Origin: Bacteroidia bacterium
Lineage (GTDB): Bacteria > Bacteroidota > Bacteroidia > AKYH767-A > OLB10
Length of the DNA stretch: 5,969 nt
Direction: 5' to 3'
Assembly: GCA_025450095.1 (NCBI GenBank)
Contig: JANWID010000360.1
Location: 1 to 5,969 of the forward strand
Within the stretch, counting starts at the first letter, position 1. Each line of letters starts with the position of its first letter. Position numbers and translations under genes: made by a program. The notes beneath the pieces were generated by a model. It worked only from the letters and a program-made list of their open reading frames with translations. It searched no databases and had not been told where the DNA came from. This document shows, in pieces, positions 1 through 5,969 of this stretch.

Positions 1-220
1 CATTTCGGTATGTGGTATTAATTTATTCTTTATATTACATACGGGTGATGATTACTAATGAAATTGGCAGGGGATTACAGATTCTTTGCGGAACGGAAGG
101 GATATGATTACAGATGTTATGTCAATAGATCTGTAATCACATCCGCTTCCGCCGCGACCAGAAATCTGAAATCCTCTGCCTATACATTTACAAATAAACC
201 AAAAAAACAGAATCAAATGC
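1..220. other. Non-coding stretch left of the gldJ terminator
   Basis: No reading frame in this stretch looks like a real protein: the open frames are short, have no recognisable family, and cross either the palindrome or the terminator and the out-of-frame 3' end of gldJ. Apart from the palindrome at 66-180 I see only AT-rich sequence at 1-65 and A-rich sequence at 181-220. No Bacteroidota -7 box (TAnnTTTG) was found on either strand here. The neighbouring gene on the left lies outside the window. Confidence 0.6.
66..180. repeat. Long imperfect palindrome able to form a ~44-bp hairpin with a 13-nt loop
   Basis: Read by eye, the left arm (66-115) pairs with the right arm (129-180) around a 13-nt loop (116-128). 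Paired blocks are 66-76/170-180 (one G-T), 78-83/163-168, 84-85/160-161, 88-91/152-155, 94-99/146-151, 100-103/141-144 and a perfect 11-bp apical stem 105-115/129-139. Between them are a few mismatches and bulges. The 10-mer GATTACAGAT occurs at 73-82 and 106-115, with its exact reverse complement at 129-138. No T-tract follows the arms, so it is not a standard terminator. It lies 45 bp beyond the gldJ terminator, outside any supported gene. It could be a REP/MITE-like dispersed element, a structured RNA, or a leader element of a gene beyond the left edge; nothing here decides among these. Confidence 0.75.
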
Positions 221-254
221 AAAAAAAAATCCCGCACCAGAAGTGCGGGATTTT
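221..254 (-). terminator. Intrinsic terminator of the PorP-family/gldJ operon
   Basis: A perfect 12-bp stem pairs 226-237 with 243-254 around the 5-nt loop 238-242. Its core is the GC-rich ATCCCGCAC/GTGCGGGAT. On the minus strand the stem runs into nine consecutive T residues (A at 221-229 on the plus strand), the classic rho-independent form. The stem begins 18 bp after the gldJ stop codon, so it fits as the end of the leftward transcript. The plus-strand side is also T-rich (251-259), so it may work weakly in the other direction too. Confidence 0.92.
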
Positions 255-272
255 CTTTATTGCAGTGCAATA

Positions 273-1727
273 TTATTTTGCGGACTTGCTTTTTCTTCCT
301 TTCTGAGCAAAACCAACCGGGCTTCCTACACGGTGCATCGCGCAACGGAAACCAATATAGTCGGTTGCCTGGCGTTGATCGAGGTAACGACGTGTTCCGG
401 GTGACATCCAATAAGCACGATCTTTCCAACTGGCACCTTTATATACACGGGCCTGGTCGTCTATCATGGAAGTTACTCCATAGTTATATGCTACGTAATC
501 TGGCTCATCACCGTCAAGATAACTGATGTTATCTGCTTTACGGTAGTTTCTGCGGCCTTCGTTTTCAGCTTCAGAAACATCGCGATACATGATCCGTCCT
601 AAAGAATCCTTTTCAGCAACCTGGCCTTCTTCATCAGTCAGCTGAGTTTTAAAAATATTACCACGATATGGATTGAAGTCATCTTTATCTTCAGGTGACA
701 GCGGACGGTATACATCGGCTACCCACTCAGCAACGTTACCTCCCATATTATATAAACCATAATCGTTCGGTACGTATGATACAACCGGAGCAGTGATATC
801 AGCATTATCATTCAGGTGACCGGCAACACCCATGTTGTCACCTCGTCCACGCTTGAAGTTCGCAAGCATTTCACCTTTGTATTTTTCATCTGCATTACGA
901 ACAACGTGTCCGGTCCAGGGATACAATTTACGATCGGTTACCCTTTCAAAAACTGTATTTCCGATCAGACCAAGTGCAGCGTATTCCCACTCTGCTTCGG
1001 TTGGGAGCCGGTAGCGGGGAAGAAAGATTCCGTCTTCCATAATAACCTTCCGGGTATCACGGTTTGGATTTAAATCCTCAAGCGGGCTTTTTACAAGTCC
1101 TTCGTATTGATTTGCGAGATAAGCATCAGTATTGAAGTTATCTTCATTGATCTGAGCAGGGTTGACACGCATAATACCTTCACGGATCAGTATCTGCTCG
1201 TTAACACGATCAGTCCGCCATGCACAAAAATCATTTGCCTGGAGCCAGTTCACACCAACAACAGGGTAATCATTATATGCCGGATGACGCAGATATAATT
1301 CAACATAAGGTTCGTTAAAACCTACTTTTGAACGCCATACTAATGTATCGGGTAATGCCTTTTTATATACTTCCGGATAATCGGTTCCGAAAACACGATC
1401 CAGCCAGTAGAGATATTCACGATAGTGCAGGTTTGAAATTTCGGTTTCATCCATATAAAACGACGAAACAGTAACGCGTCTTGGAATATTATCCCAATCC
1501 ATCGTAATGTCCTGTTCGGTTCGGCCCATCGCGAATGTACCACCCTCGATAAGGATCAAACCTGGTCCGGTTTCCTGCTCTTCATAATAGACTTTTTCAA
1601 AACCGCCATTCTTTTCATTATTATATTCCCAGCCGGTAACCTGGGATGTTTCCTGTTTACAGGATGACATCACCAATGCTATTGCAGCAATTGCAATTGC
1701 CGGGGGGACTAATGAAATTTTTTTCAT
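273..1727 (-). CDS. gldJ: GldJ, gliding motility / T9SS lipoprotein with an FGE-sulfatase (SUMF1) fold
   Basis: This 484-residue protein is complete. A lipoprotein signal peptide (MKK start, hydrophobic residues 6-20, lipobox M-S-S-C) gives lipidated Cys23. The FGE-sulfatase domain spans about 55-470: EGGTFAMG (61-68), FYMDETEISN (90-99), YPVVGVNW (154-161), RLPTEAEWEYAALG (240-253), YNMGGNVAEWVADVYR (326-341), VYKGASWKDRAYW (428-440) and DYIGFRCAMHRVGSP (456-470). These closely match GldJ of Flavobacterium johnsoniae as I remember it, and fit GldJ better than its paralogue GldK/PorK. In that organism GldJ is an outer-membrane lipoprotein needed for gliding and for stable GldK, hence for T9SS secretion. 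The FGE catalytic cysteines are replaced (Asp436, Trp440), so a structural role is likely. The protein is shorter than F. johnsoniae GldJ (about 560 residues), mainly between 360 and 420. It ends in a basic tail (residues 476-484). It has no promoter of its own in the 41-bp gap upstream, so it is probably co-transcribed with the PorP-family gene. Confidence 0.93.
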   Translation of the reverse strand: MKKISLVPPAIAIAAIALVMSSCKQETSQVTGWEYNNEKNGGFEKVYYEEQETGPGLILIEGGTFAMGRTEQDITMDWDNIPRRVTVSSFYMDETEISNLHYREYLYWLDRVFGTDYPEVYKKALPDTLVWRSKVGFNEPYVELYLRHPAYNDYPVVGVNWLQANDFCAWRTDRVNEQILIREGIMRVNPAQINEDNFNTDAYLANQYEGLVKSPLEDLNPNRDTRKVIMEDGIFLPRYRLPTEAEWEYAALGLIGNTVFERVTDRKLYPWTGHVVRNADEKYKGEMLANFKRGRGDNMGVAGHLNDNADITAPVVSYVPNDYGLYNMGGNVAEWVADVYRPLSPEDKDDFNPYRGNIFKTQLTDEEGQVAEKDSLGRIMYRDVSEAENEGRRNYRKADNISYLDGDEPDYVAYNYGVTSMIDDQARVYKGASWKDRAYWMSPGTRRYLDQRQATDYIGFRCAMHRVGSPVGFAQKGRKSKSAK

Positions 1728-1768
1728 GACTTTTTTATATAGGTTTAGGAATCAAGTTCTGATATAAA

Positions 1769-2788
1769 CTAGAACGAAGGACAGCTTATTGTTCTGAACC
1801 GTTTCTTTTTGGGGCGGCATTCAAACTGAATTCCAAAACTGATCTCATGCGATCCTGCTGAGGCGTTATTGGTAAGTTTGGAAACGGTAACATCGTAAGA
1901 ATAGCCAAATTTAAACAATCCTTTTTGAACACCAATTAATGCAATAAAAGATTCTCCTGTAAAGAATTGATCCTTGCCGAAATTACCCCGGAACCAGAGT
2001 CCCCCGATAATCGGCGATTTCAACACATAAACTCCCAGGTTCAGCTGGTTAAAGCTGGCCTGTTGCTGGTATAACACATTGGGAGATATGTAAGTACCTT
2101 CATCGCGGGAAGCGGCATAACGATAGTGTTTGGTTTCCCCAATCGGCAGCATGGCCCCGAAGTGTCCGGTAATTTTCATTGGAAGCGGTGAGCTGCCTTC
2201 AACGATAAAAGCTTCATCGGGTTCAGTTATATGATTTACCGCGAATCCGCCGTATAATTTTGAGCTGTAAGCCAATACACCTGCTGAAAAGTCAACAAAT
2301 GACTTCGATAAGTCATCCGGGCGACCTTCCTGGGTGTTATAAACGAACCCGTAACGGGGGTCGATCTGGTCTCCGAAAAAGAGCTTATCCCAATCCAGTT
2401 TCTTTTGCATCCAGGTAGCTTCCAATCCCATTCGAATTGAAAAATCCCTGCTTATATTCAGCTGATAGGAATACATACCGCTAACCGATGTGGTATTTAC
2501 GGTACCTTCTCCCGCCTTATCGTTCATGAAAATTATACCTAAACCTCCTGATAAAGCTTCAATATGCTGATCGTAAGAAGCAGCATAAGTGATGAACGTT
2601 TTCTGGAGCTTTGGCCACTGATTCCTGTAGTTCATGGCGATTCGCGGACAGCGTGCAGATCCTGCAAATGCTGGATTCAGGTACAGGGGAGCCGCATAAA
2701 ACTGGCTGAACTGTGGATCCTGTGCAAAAATTCTTTCGCCCGACAGGATAGTCAAACACATACAAATAACAATTATCCGTTTCATCAT
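1769..2788 (-). CDS. PorP/SprF family T9SS outer-membrane protein
   Basis: This 339-residue protein is complete. A signal peptide (residues 1-22, likely cleaved after I-F-A before Q23) precedes the family's N-terminal signature, DPQFSQFYAAPLYLNPAFAG (24-43). The rest alternates short amphipathic beta stretches rich in Gly and aromatics (e.g. 82-88, 101-121, 166-186, 249-270, 279-302), as expected of an outer-membrane beta-barrel. The last strand (HEISFGIQFEC, 314-324) is followed by a basic tail ending C-P-S-F. In studied species PorP is needed for T9SS secretion, and SprF for secretion and attachment of the adhesin SprB. Genomes often hold many paralogues, so I give no symbol. Position next to gldJ and porU suggests a core T9SS role rather than pairing with one cargo; that is inference. 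The start is the first of two tandem ATGs (2786-2788, 2783-2785). AAGAGG six bases upstream is a possible weak Shine-Dalgarno site. The gene leads the operon, 41 bp ahead of gldJ. Confidence 0.92.
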   Translation of the reverse strand: MMKRIIVICMCLTILSGERIFAQDPQFSQFYAAPLYLNPAFAGSARCPRIAMNYRNQWPKLQKTFITYAASYDQHIEALSGGLGIIFMNDKAGEGTVNTTSVSGMYSYQLNISRDFSIRMGLEATWMQKKLDWDKLFFGDQIDPRYGFVYNTQEGRPDDLSKSFVDFSAGVLAYSSKLYGGFAVNHITEPDEAFIVEGSSPLPMKITGHFGAMLPIGETKHYRYAASRDEGTYISPNVLYQQQASFNQLNLGVYVLKSPIIGGLWFRGNFGKDQFFTGESFIALIGVQKGLFKFGYSYDVTVSKLTNNASAGSHEISFGIQFECRPKKKRFRTISCPSF

Positions 2789-2921
2789 AATCTGCCTCTT
2801 AAGTCCTGACTTATACGCACAACTTCTAATTGGTTACAAAATTGTTGGCAATAATCGCAATTTCTTACCGTTTTGAATGCGTCATAAATCTATATAAGGA
2901 CGCTAATTGTTATTCCAAAGA

Positions 2922-2954
2922 CAAATATAGCTGATAAAAAATCTAATTTCCAAA
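2922..2954 (-). promoter_or_regulatory. Bacteroidota-type promoter for the PorP-family/gldJ operon
   Basis: On the minus strand the order is TTTG (2951-2954), a 21-bp spacer, then TATATTTG (2922-2929). This matches the Bacteroidota primary-sigma consensus (TTTG near -33, TAnnTTTG near -7) in both elements and close to the usual spacing. Transcription would start around 2915, giving a leader of roughly 125 nt before the ATG at 2788. The start point is inferred, not seen. Confidence 0.65.
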
Positions 2955-3005
2955 CAAAATAAATTGATTCATTACAAGTTGTAGAAACGAACCAGCACTT
3001 ATTTT

Positions 3006-3013
3006 TATTTTTG
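3006..3013 (+). promoter_or_regulatory. Candidate -7 element for porU
   Basis: TATTTTTG matches the Bacteroidota -7 consensus TAnnTTTG and lies 26 bp before the porU ATG, implying a very short leader of about 20 nt. The nearest upstream TTG (2979-2981) leaves a 24-bp gap, longer than usual, so the -33 half is weak. In an AT-rich region a chance match is possible. Confidence 0.4.
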
Positions 3014-3039
3014 TAATCCTAACACAAACACTGTATTCC

Positions 3040-5969
3040 ATGTCGTTTTCACTTTCTTCAAGTTCCGTACGACGCTGTTTTTACGTATTATTTTATGCAT
3101 TACTTACTTCCGGGGTTGTGGCTCAGCAGCGGCAGTTATCATCTGCATCAAGAAAAATCAGCTGGAAACCTGAAATGGTTTCTAAAATCAATGAAAATGA
3201 GTCAGTTAAACTTCTGAATTTCGAAGGTGCAAAATATGATGGCTCTTTAAACTCATTACCTTATTATACAGAACGAATTCCGCATCCTTTTCCCGGACAG
3301 CTGGTGAAGGTTTCATTAAAAAATGTTCAATACGAGTCTTTTACTGTACCAGCCGGGATCGATATTTCAAAACTGGGTACCGAACCGGAATTGAAAGCCG
3401 AACCCGTAACCGAAAAAAAACAGGCTCAGCTTGGAATTTCCCTGATACCCATTCGAAAAAATCCTGTTACAAATTCCCCCGAGCGTCTGACTTCGTTTGA
3501 ATTTGATATGGTTCCTGCAGGTTCAGCTCCTTCCCCGGCACCTCAACAGGTTTTTACAACCAGTTCTGTTTTAGCATATGGCGACTGGCATAAAATGTCG
3601 GTGAATAAAACTGGTATTTATATTATAACTGTAGATATGCTTCGCCAGCTTGGTATGGATCCCTCGTCGGTGAATCCATCAAAAGTTCGTGTGTTCGGAA
3701 ACGGTGGAGGTATGTTACCTTTTCTCAATAGTAAATTCCGCCATGATGACCTGGCTGAGGACGCAATTTTTGTAAGTGATGGGGGTACTTCGGGAATTTT
3801 CGATGGAGGAGATCATATTTTATTTTATGGTGAAGGACCTACCGAGTGGTACCTGGATTCAACAGATCAGCGTTATCATCATAACCTCAACCTGCTATCG
3901 GATTATACATATTACTTTATTTCACCAGAGGTGAATAACGGAACCCCGCCCAAGCGTATTATCATTCAACCATCCTCACCGCTTCCTGCTACGCATACCA
4001 CATCATCCTTTGATGATTATTCAATGCACGAAATCGAGCTGCTGAACTTTATTAAGTCGGGCAGGCAATGGTATGGCGAACAGTTTGACGTGAACCTGAC
4101 CCAGAATTTTAGTTTCTCATTTCCATACATCGATCTAACGACTCCTGTATATGTGAAATCAAAACTGATTGCGCATTCTTTTATGAATAGCTATTTCAGG
4201 CTGTACAATGGCAGCCAGATGCTGATGCAGCAAAATATTCCTTATGTATCGAGCAGCTATACGGCAGATTATGCTGCTGAAAATATTGACGATGTAACAT
4301 TCACTCCGTCGGGTGCCGATATTACGCTTTCACTGACTTATTTTCCCACCACATCAACTTCCATCGGATACCTGAATTACCTGGAGCTGAACGCCCGCCG
4401 GAACCTGGTGTTCAACGGCTCACAGATGAATTTCAGAGATAAAAATACTGTGGGTGCGGGATTTGTTACGGAATTCAATTTGGCAGGAAACGGAATGACT
4501 GTCTGGGATGTTACCGATCCGACCGATGTGAAAAGTCAGCAATATTATTCAGGCACTTCATTCCGGTTGCAGACAGATGAATTACGGGAATTTATCGCTT
4601 TCGATGGCAGCGCTTATTTAACTCCTACCCCTGAGGGCAGCGTATTAAATCAAAACCTGCATGCTATGGGTGATAAAGATCTGATCATTCTCTGTCATCC
4701 CAATTTTTTACAGGAAGCAAACCGGCTTGCTGATTTTCATTCCACTCATAACAATCTGAGCACGCTGGTGGTGACACCGCAACAGGTGTACAATGAATTT
4801 TCCTGTGGTGCTCCCGACCTTATTGGAATCCGTGATTTTCTGAAAATGTTTTATGACCGTGCTGATATTCCAAGTGAACTTCCCAGGTATTTCCTCCTGT
4901 TTGGCGATGGTTCTTACGATAATAAAGGAACCGCATCCACCAATACCAATTTCCTCCCAACATATGAATCGCTCAATTCTATTTCACTGACCGGCTCCTA
5001 TGTTTCGGATGATTTTTACGGATTTCTCGACGATAACGAAGGTGAATGGGATGATAATGTAGTTGATTTACTTGATGTGGGTATCGGAAGGATTCCTGTG
5101 AAAACACTAACGGAAGCTACAACAGTTGTAAATAAGATCATTGATTATTCTACGGCCGGAACATTTGTCGACGCAACGCTGTGTGCCGAAGGAAATACAA
5201 CCAGTCTTGGCGACTGGCGTAACATGCTTTGTTTTATTGCTGATGATGAAGACTCGGGTTTGCATCTTGACCAGTCAAATGGTTTGGCAAATTATCTCAA
5301 GACAAATCAACCGGATTATAATCTCGATAAAATATTTATTGATGCTTATCCCCAGGTTTCTACTCCGGGAGGTCAGCGTTATCCAACTGCCAATGAAGCG
5401 ATCGATCGCAGGGTTGAAAAAGGTGCACTTGTAATTAACTATACCGGACACGGAGGAGAAACAGGATGGGCTGGCGAACGTATCCTCGATAATGATATGA
5501 TTCAGTCATGGAATAATGTGCGTAAGCTTCCATTATTCATTACTGCCACCTGTGAGTTCAGCCGGTACGATGATCCGGGACGAACTTCTGCCGGTGAGCT
5601 GGTCTTAATTCACAGCGAAGCAGGAGGTATTGCACTCATGACAACTACCCGCCTTGTATATGCGGCACAAAACGGTGTGCTCAATGCAGCCATGATCCGT
5701 GCACTTTTCGATACTGTGAATGGAGAGAATCCCCGGCTTGGTGATATTTATGTTACTGTGAAAAATGACAACGGTGTGATCGGTGGTGGCATCAACCCAA
5801 GAAATTTTGCGTTGCTTGGTGATCCTGCTACGATGGTGGCATACCCTGAATATGATGTAGTAACAACAGGAATAAACGGTCAACCGTTAGTTAATGGTGC
5901 CGACACACTCAGTGCGCTCAGTCATGTCACCATATCCGGAGAAGTAAGATCGGGTGGTCAGATAATGAG
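3040..5969 (+). CDS. porU: PorU, T9SS C-terminal-signal peptidase/sortase (family C25), 3' end cut by window
   Basis: The frame is open for 976 codons to the window edge; the stop lies outside. The start is the first ATG after an in-frame stop at 2965-2967. It gives a signal peptide with R11-R12, a hydrophobic stretch 13-22 and likely cleavage after V-V-A28. The next ATG (3174) would lose that peptide. There is no Shine-Dalgarno site. PorU hallmarks are LAYGDWHKMSVNKTGIY (178-194), VFGNGGGMLP (218-227), SGRQWYGE (340-347), then a C25 domain (about 546-935) with HPNF (553-556), GDGSYD (622-627), YVSDDFYG (654-661) and GRIPV (683-687). The catalytic pair is His804 in NYTGHGGE and Cys838 in TATCEFSRYD, 34 residues apart, much as in gingipains. 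In Porphyromonas gingivalis PorU cleaves the C-terminal signal of T9SS cargo at the cell surface and joins the protein to A-LPS, working with PorV. Known PorU proteins have about 1150-1300 residues, so some 200-300, including its own C-terminal domain, are missing here. Confidence 0.95.
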   Translation, partial: MSFSLSSSSVRRCFYVLFYALLTSGVVAQQRQLSSASRKISWKPEMVSKINENESVKLLNFEGAKYDGSLNSLPYYTERIPHPFPGQLVKVSLKNVQYESFTVPAGIDISKLGTEPELKAEPVTEKKQAQLGISLIPIRKNPVTNSPERLTSFEFDMVPAGSAPSPAPQQVFTTSSVLAYGDWHKMSVNKTGIYIITVDMLRQLGMDPSSVNPSKVRVFGNGGGMLPFLNSKFRHDDLAEDAIFVSDGGTSGIFDGGDHILFYGEGPTEWYLDSTDQRYHHNLNLLSDYTYYFISPEVNNGTPPKRIIIQPSSPLPATHTTSSFDDYSMHEIELLNFIKSGRQWYGEQFDVNLTQNFSFSFPYIDLTTPVYVKSKLIAHSFMNSYFRLYNGSQMLMQQNIPYVSSSYTADYAAENIDDVTFTPSGADITLSLTYFPTTSTSIGYLNYLELNARRNLVFNGSQMNFRDKNTVGAGFVTEFNLAGNGMTVWDVTDPTDVKSQQYYSGTSFRLQTDELREFIAFDGSAYLTPTPEGSVLNQNLHAMGDKDLIILCHPNFLQEANRLADFHSTHNNLSTLVVTPQQVYNEFSCGAPDLIGIRDFLKMFYDRADIPSELPRYFLLFGDGSYDNKGTASTNTNFLPTYESLNSISLTGSYVSDDFYGFLDDNEGEWDDNVVDLLDVGIGRIPVKTLTEATTVVNKIIDYSTAGTFVDATLCAEGNTTSLGDWRNMLCFIADDEDSGLHLDQSNGLANYLKTNQPDYNLDKIFIDAYPQVSTPGGQRYPTANEAIDRRVEKGALVINYTGHGGETGWAGERILDNDMIQSWNNVRKLPLFITATCEFSRYDDPGRTSAGELVLIHSEAGGIALMTTTRLVYAAQNGVLNAAMIRALFDTVNGENPRLGDIYVTVKNDNGVIGGGINPRNFALLGDPATMVAYPEYDVVTTGINGQPLVNGADTLSALSHVTISGEVRSGGQIM

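Larger units (their letters stand above)
2789..3039. other. Divergent intergenic region between the PorP-family gene and porU
   Basis: These 251 bp separate two divergent T9SS transcription units. The region is AT-rich and carries promoter candidates for both directions (2922-2954 minus, 3006-3013 plus). No frame here resembles a protein. If the minus-strand promoter is right, the leader of the PorP-family mRNA would be about 120-130 nt, long enough to hold regulatory structure. Within it I see only weak short inverted repeats and no recognisable riboswitch. Confidence 0.7.

Noticed and set aside
1..3. CAT at the very left edge could be the ATG of a minus-strand gene leaving the window
   Set aside because: Three bases cannot support a gene, and no -7 box was found upstream of it on the minus strand.
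58..306. Open frame of 82 codons on the plus strand
   Set aside because: Its translation crosses the palindrome, a poly-A tract and the terminator, giving low-complexity lysine-rich sequence; no family, no promoter.
55..429. Open frame of 124 codons on the minus strand
   Set aside because: It starts inside the 3' end of gldJ in another frame, runs through the terminator and the palindrome, and has no recognisable family or signal.
2879..2903. Short inverted repeat GCGTC/GACGC in the PorP-family leader
   Set aside because: Only a 5-bp stem with a 15-nt loop; expected by chance.
5141..5434. Open frame of 97 codons on the plus strand inside porU
   Set aside because: It lies out of frame within the C25 domain of porU, whose own frame is strongly supported by conserved motifs on both sides.
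5605..5883. Open frame of 92 codons on the minus strand opposite porU
   Set aside because: Antisense shadow of the porU C25 domain with no family features.
1..5969. tRNA, rRNA, CRISPR arrays, transposase genes or phage genes
   Set aside because: None seen on either strand. The palindrome at 66-180 has no transposase near it and lacks the regular spacing of a CRISPR array.

Overview
The window comes from a member of the Bacteroidota. Three independent signs agree. All three genes belong to the type IX secretion / gliding machinery (T9SS), which is confined to this phylum. The promoter-like sites follow the Bacteroidota pattern TTTG ... TAnnTTTG. The start of porU has no Shine-Dalgarno sequence. 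Base composition looks uniform and moderate, and I see no sign of recent transfer into the coding part. I cannot place the organism below phylum level.

Layout from left to right: (a) 1-272 holds no convincing gene. It contains a long imperfect palindrome (66-180) with a 13-nt loop, then a strong intrinsic terminator (221-254) that ends the leftward operon. (b) 273-1727, minus strand: gldJ, a lipoprotein with a formylglycine-generating-enzyme (FGE/SUMF1) fold that lacks the enzyme's catalytic cysteines. (c) 1769-2788, minus strand: an outer-membrane protein of the PorP/SprF family, 41 bp upstream of gldJ and presumably co-transcribed with it. (d) 2789-3039: a 251-bp divergent intergenic region with a good Bacteroidota promoter for the leftward operon and a weaker candidate for the rightward gene. 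(e) 3040 to the window edge, plus strand: porU, the C25 (gingipain-family) cysteine peptidase that acts as the T9SS sortase. It is cut off by the window end after 976 codons, with the catalytic His and Cys already passed.

The genes are expected to work together. In studied Bacteroidota, GldJ supports the GldK/GldN ring of the T9SS and the gliding motor. PorP/SprF proteins are outer-membrane partners of the secretion and attachment apparatus. PorU removes the C-terminal secretion signal of exported cargo at the cell surface. A gldJ-porU neighbourhood is known from Flavobacterium; here a PorP/SprF gene sits between them and porU is divergent.

I found no evidence of an undescribed defence or mobile system. 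The least explained structure is the 115-bp palindrome at 66-180.
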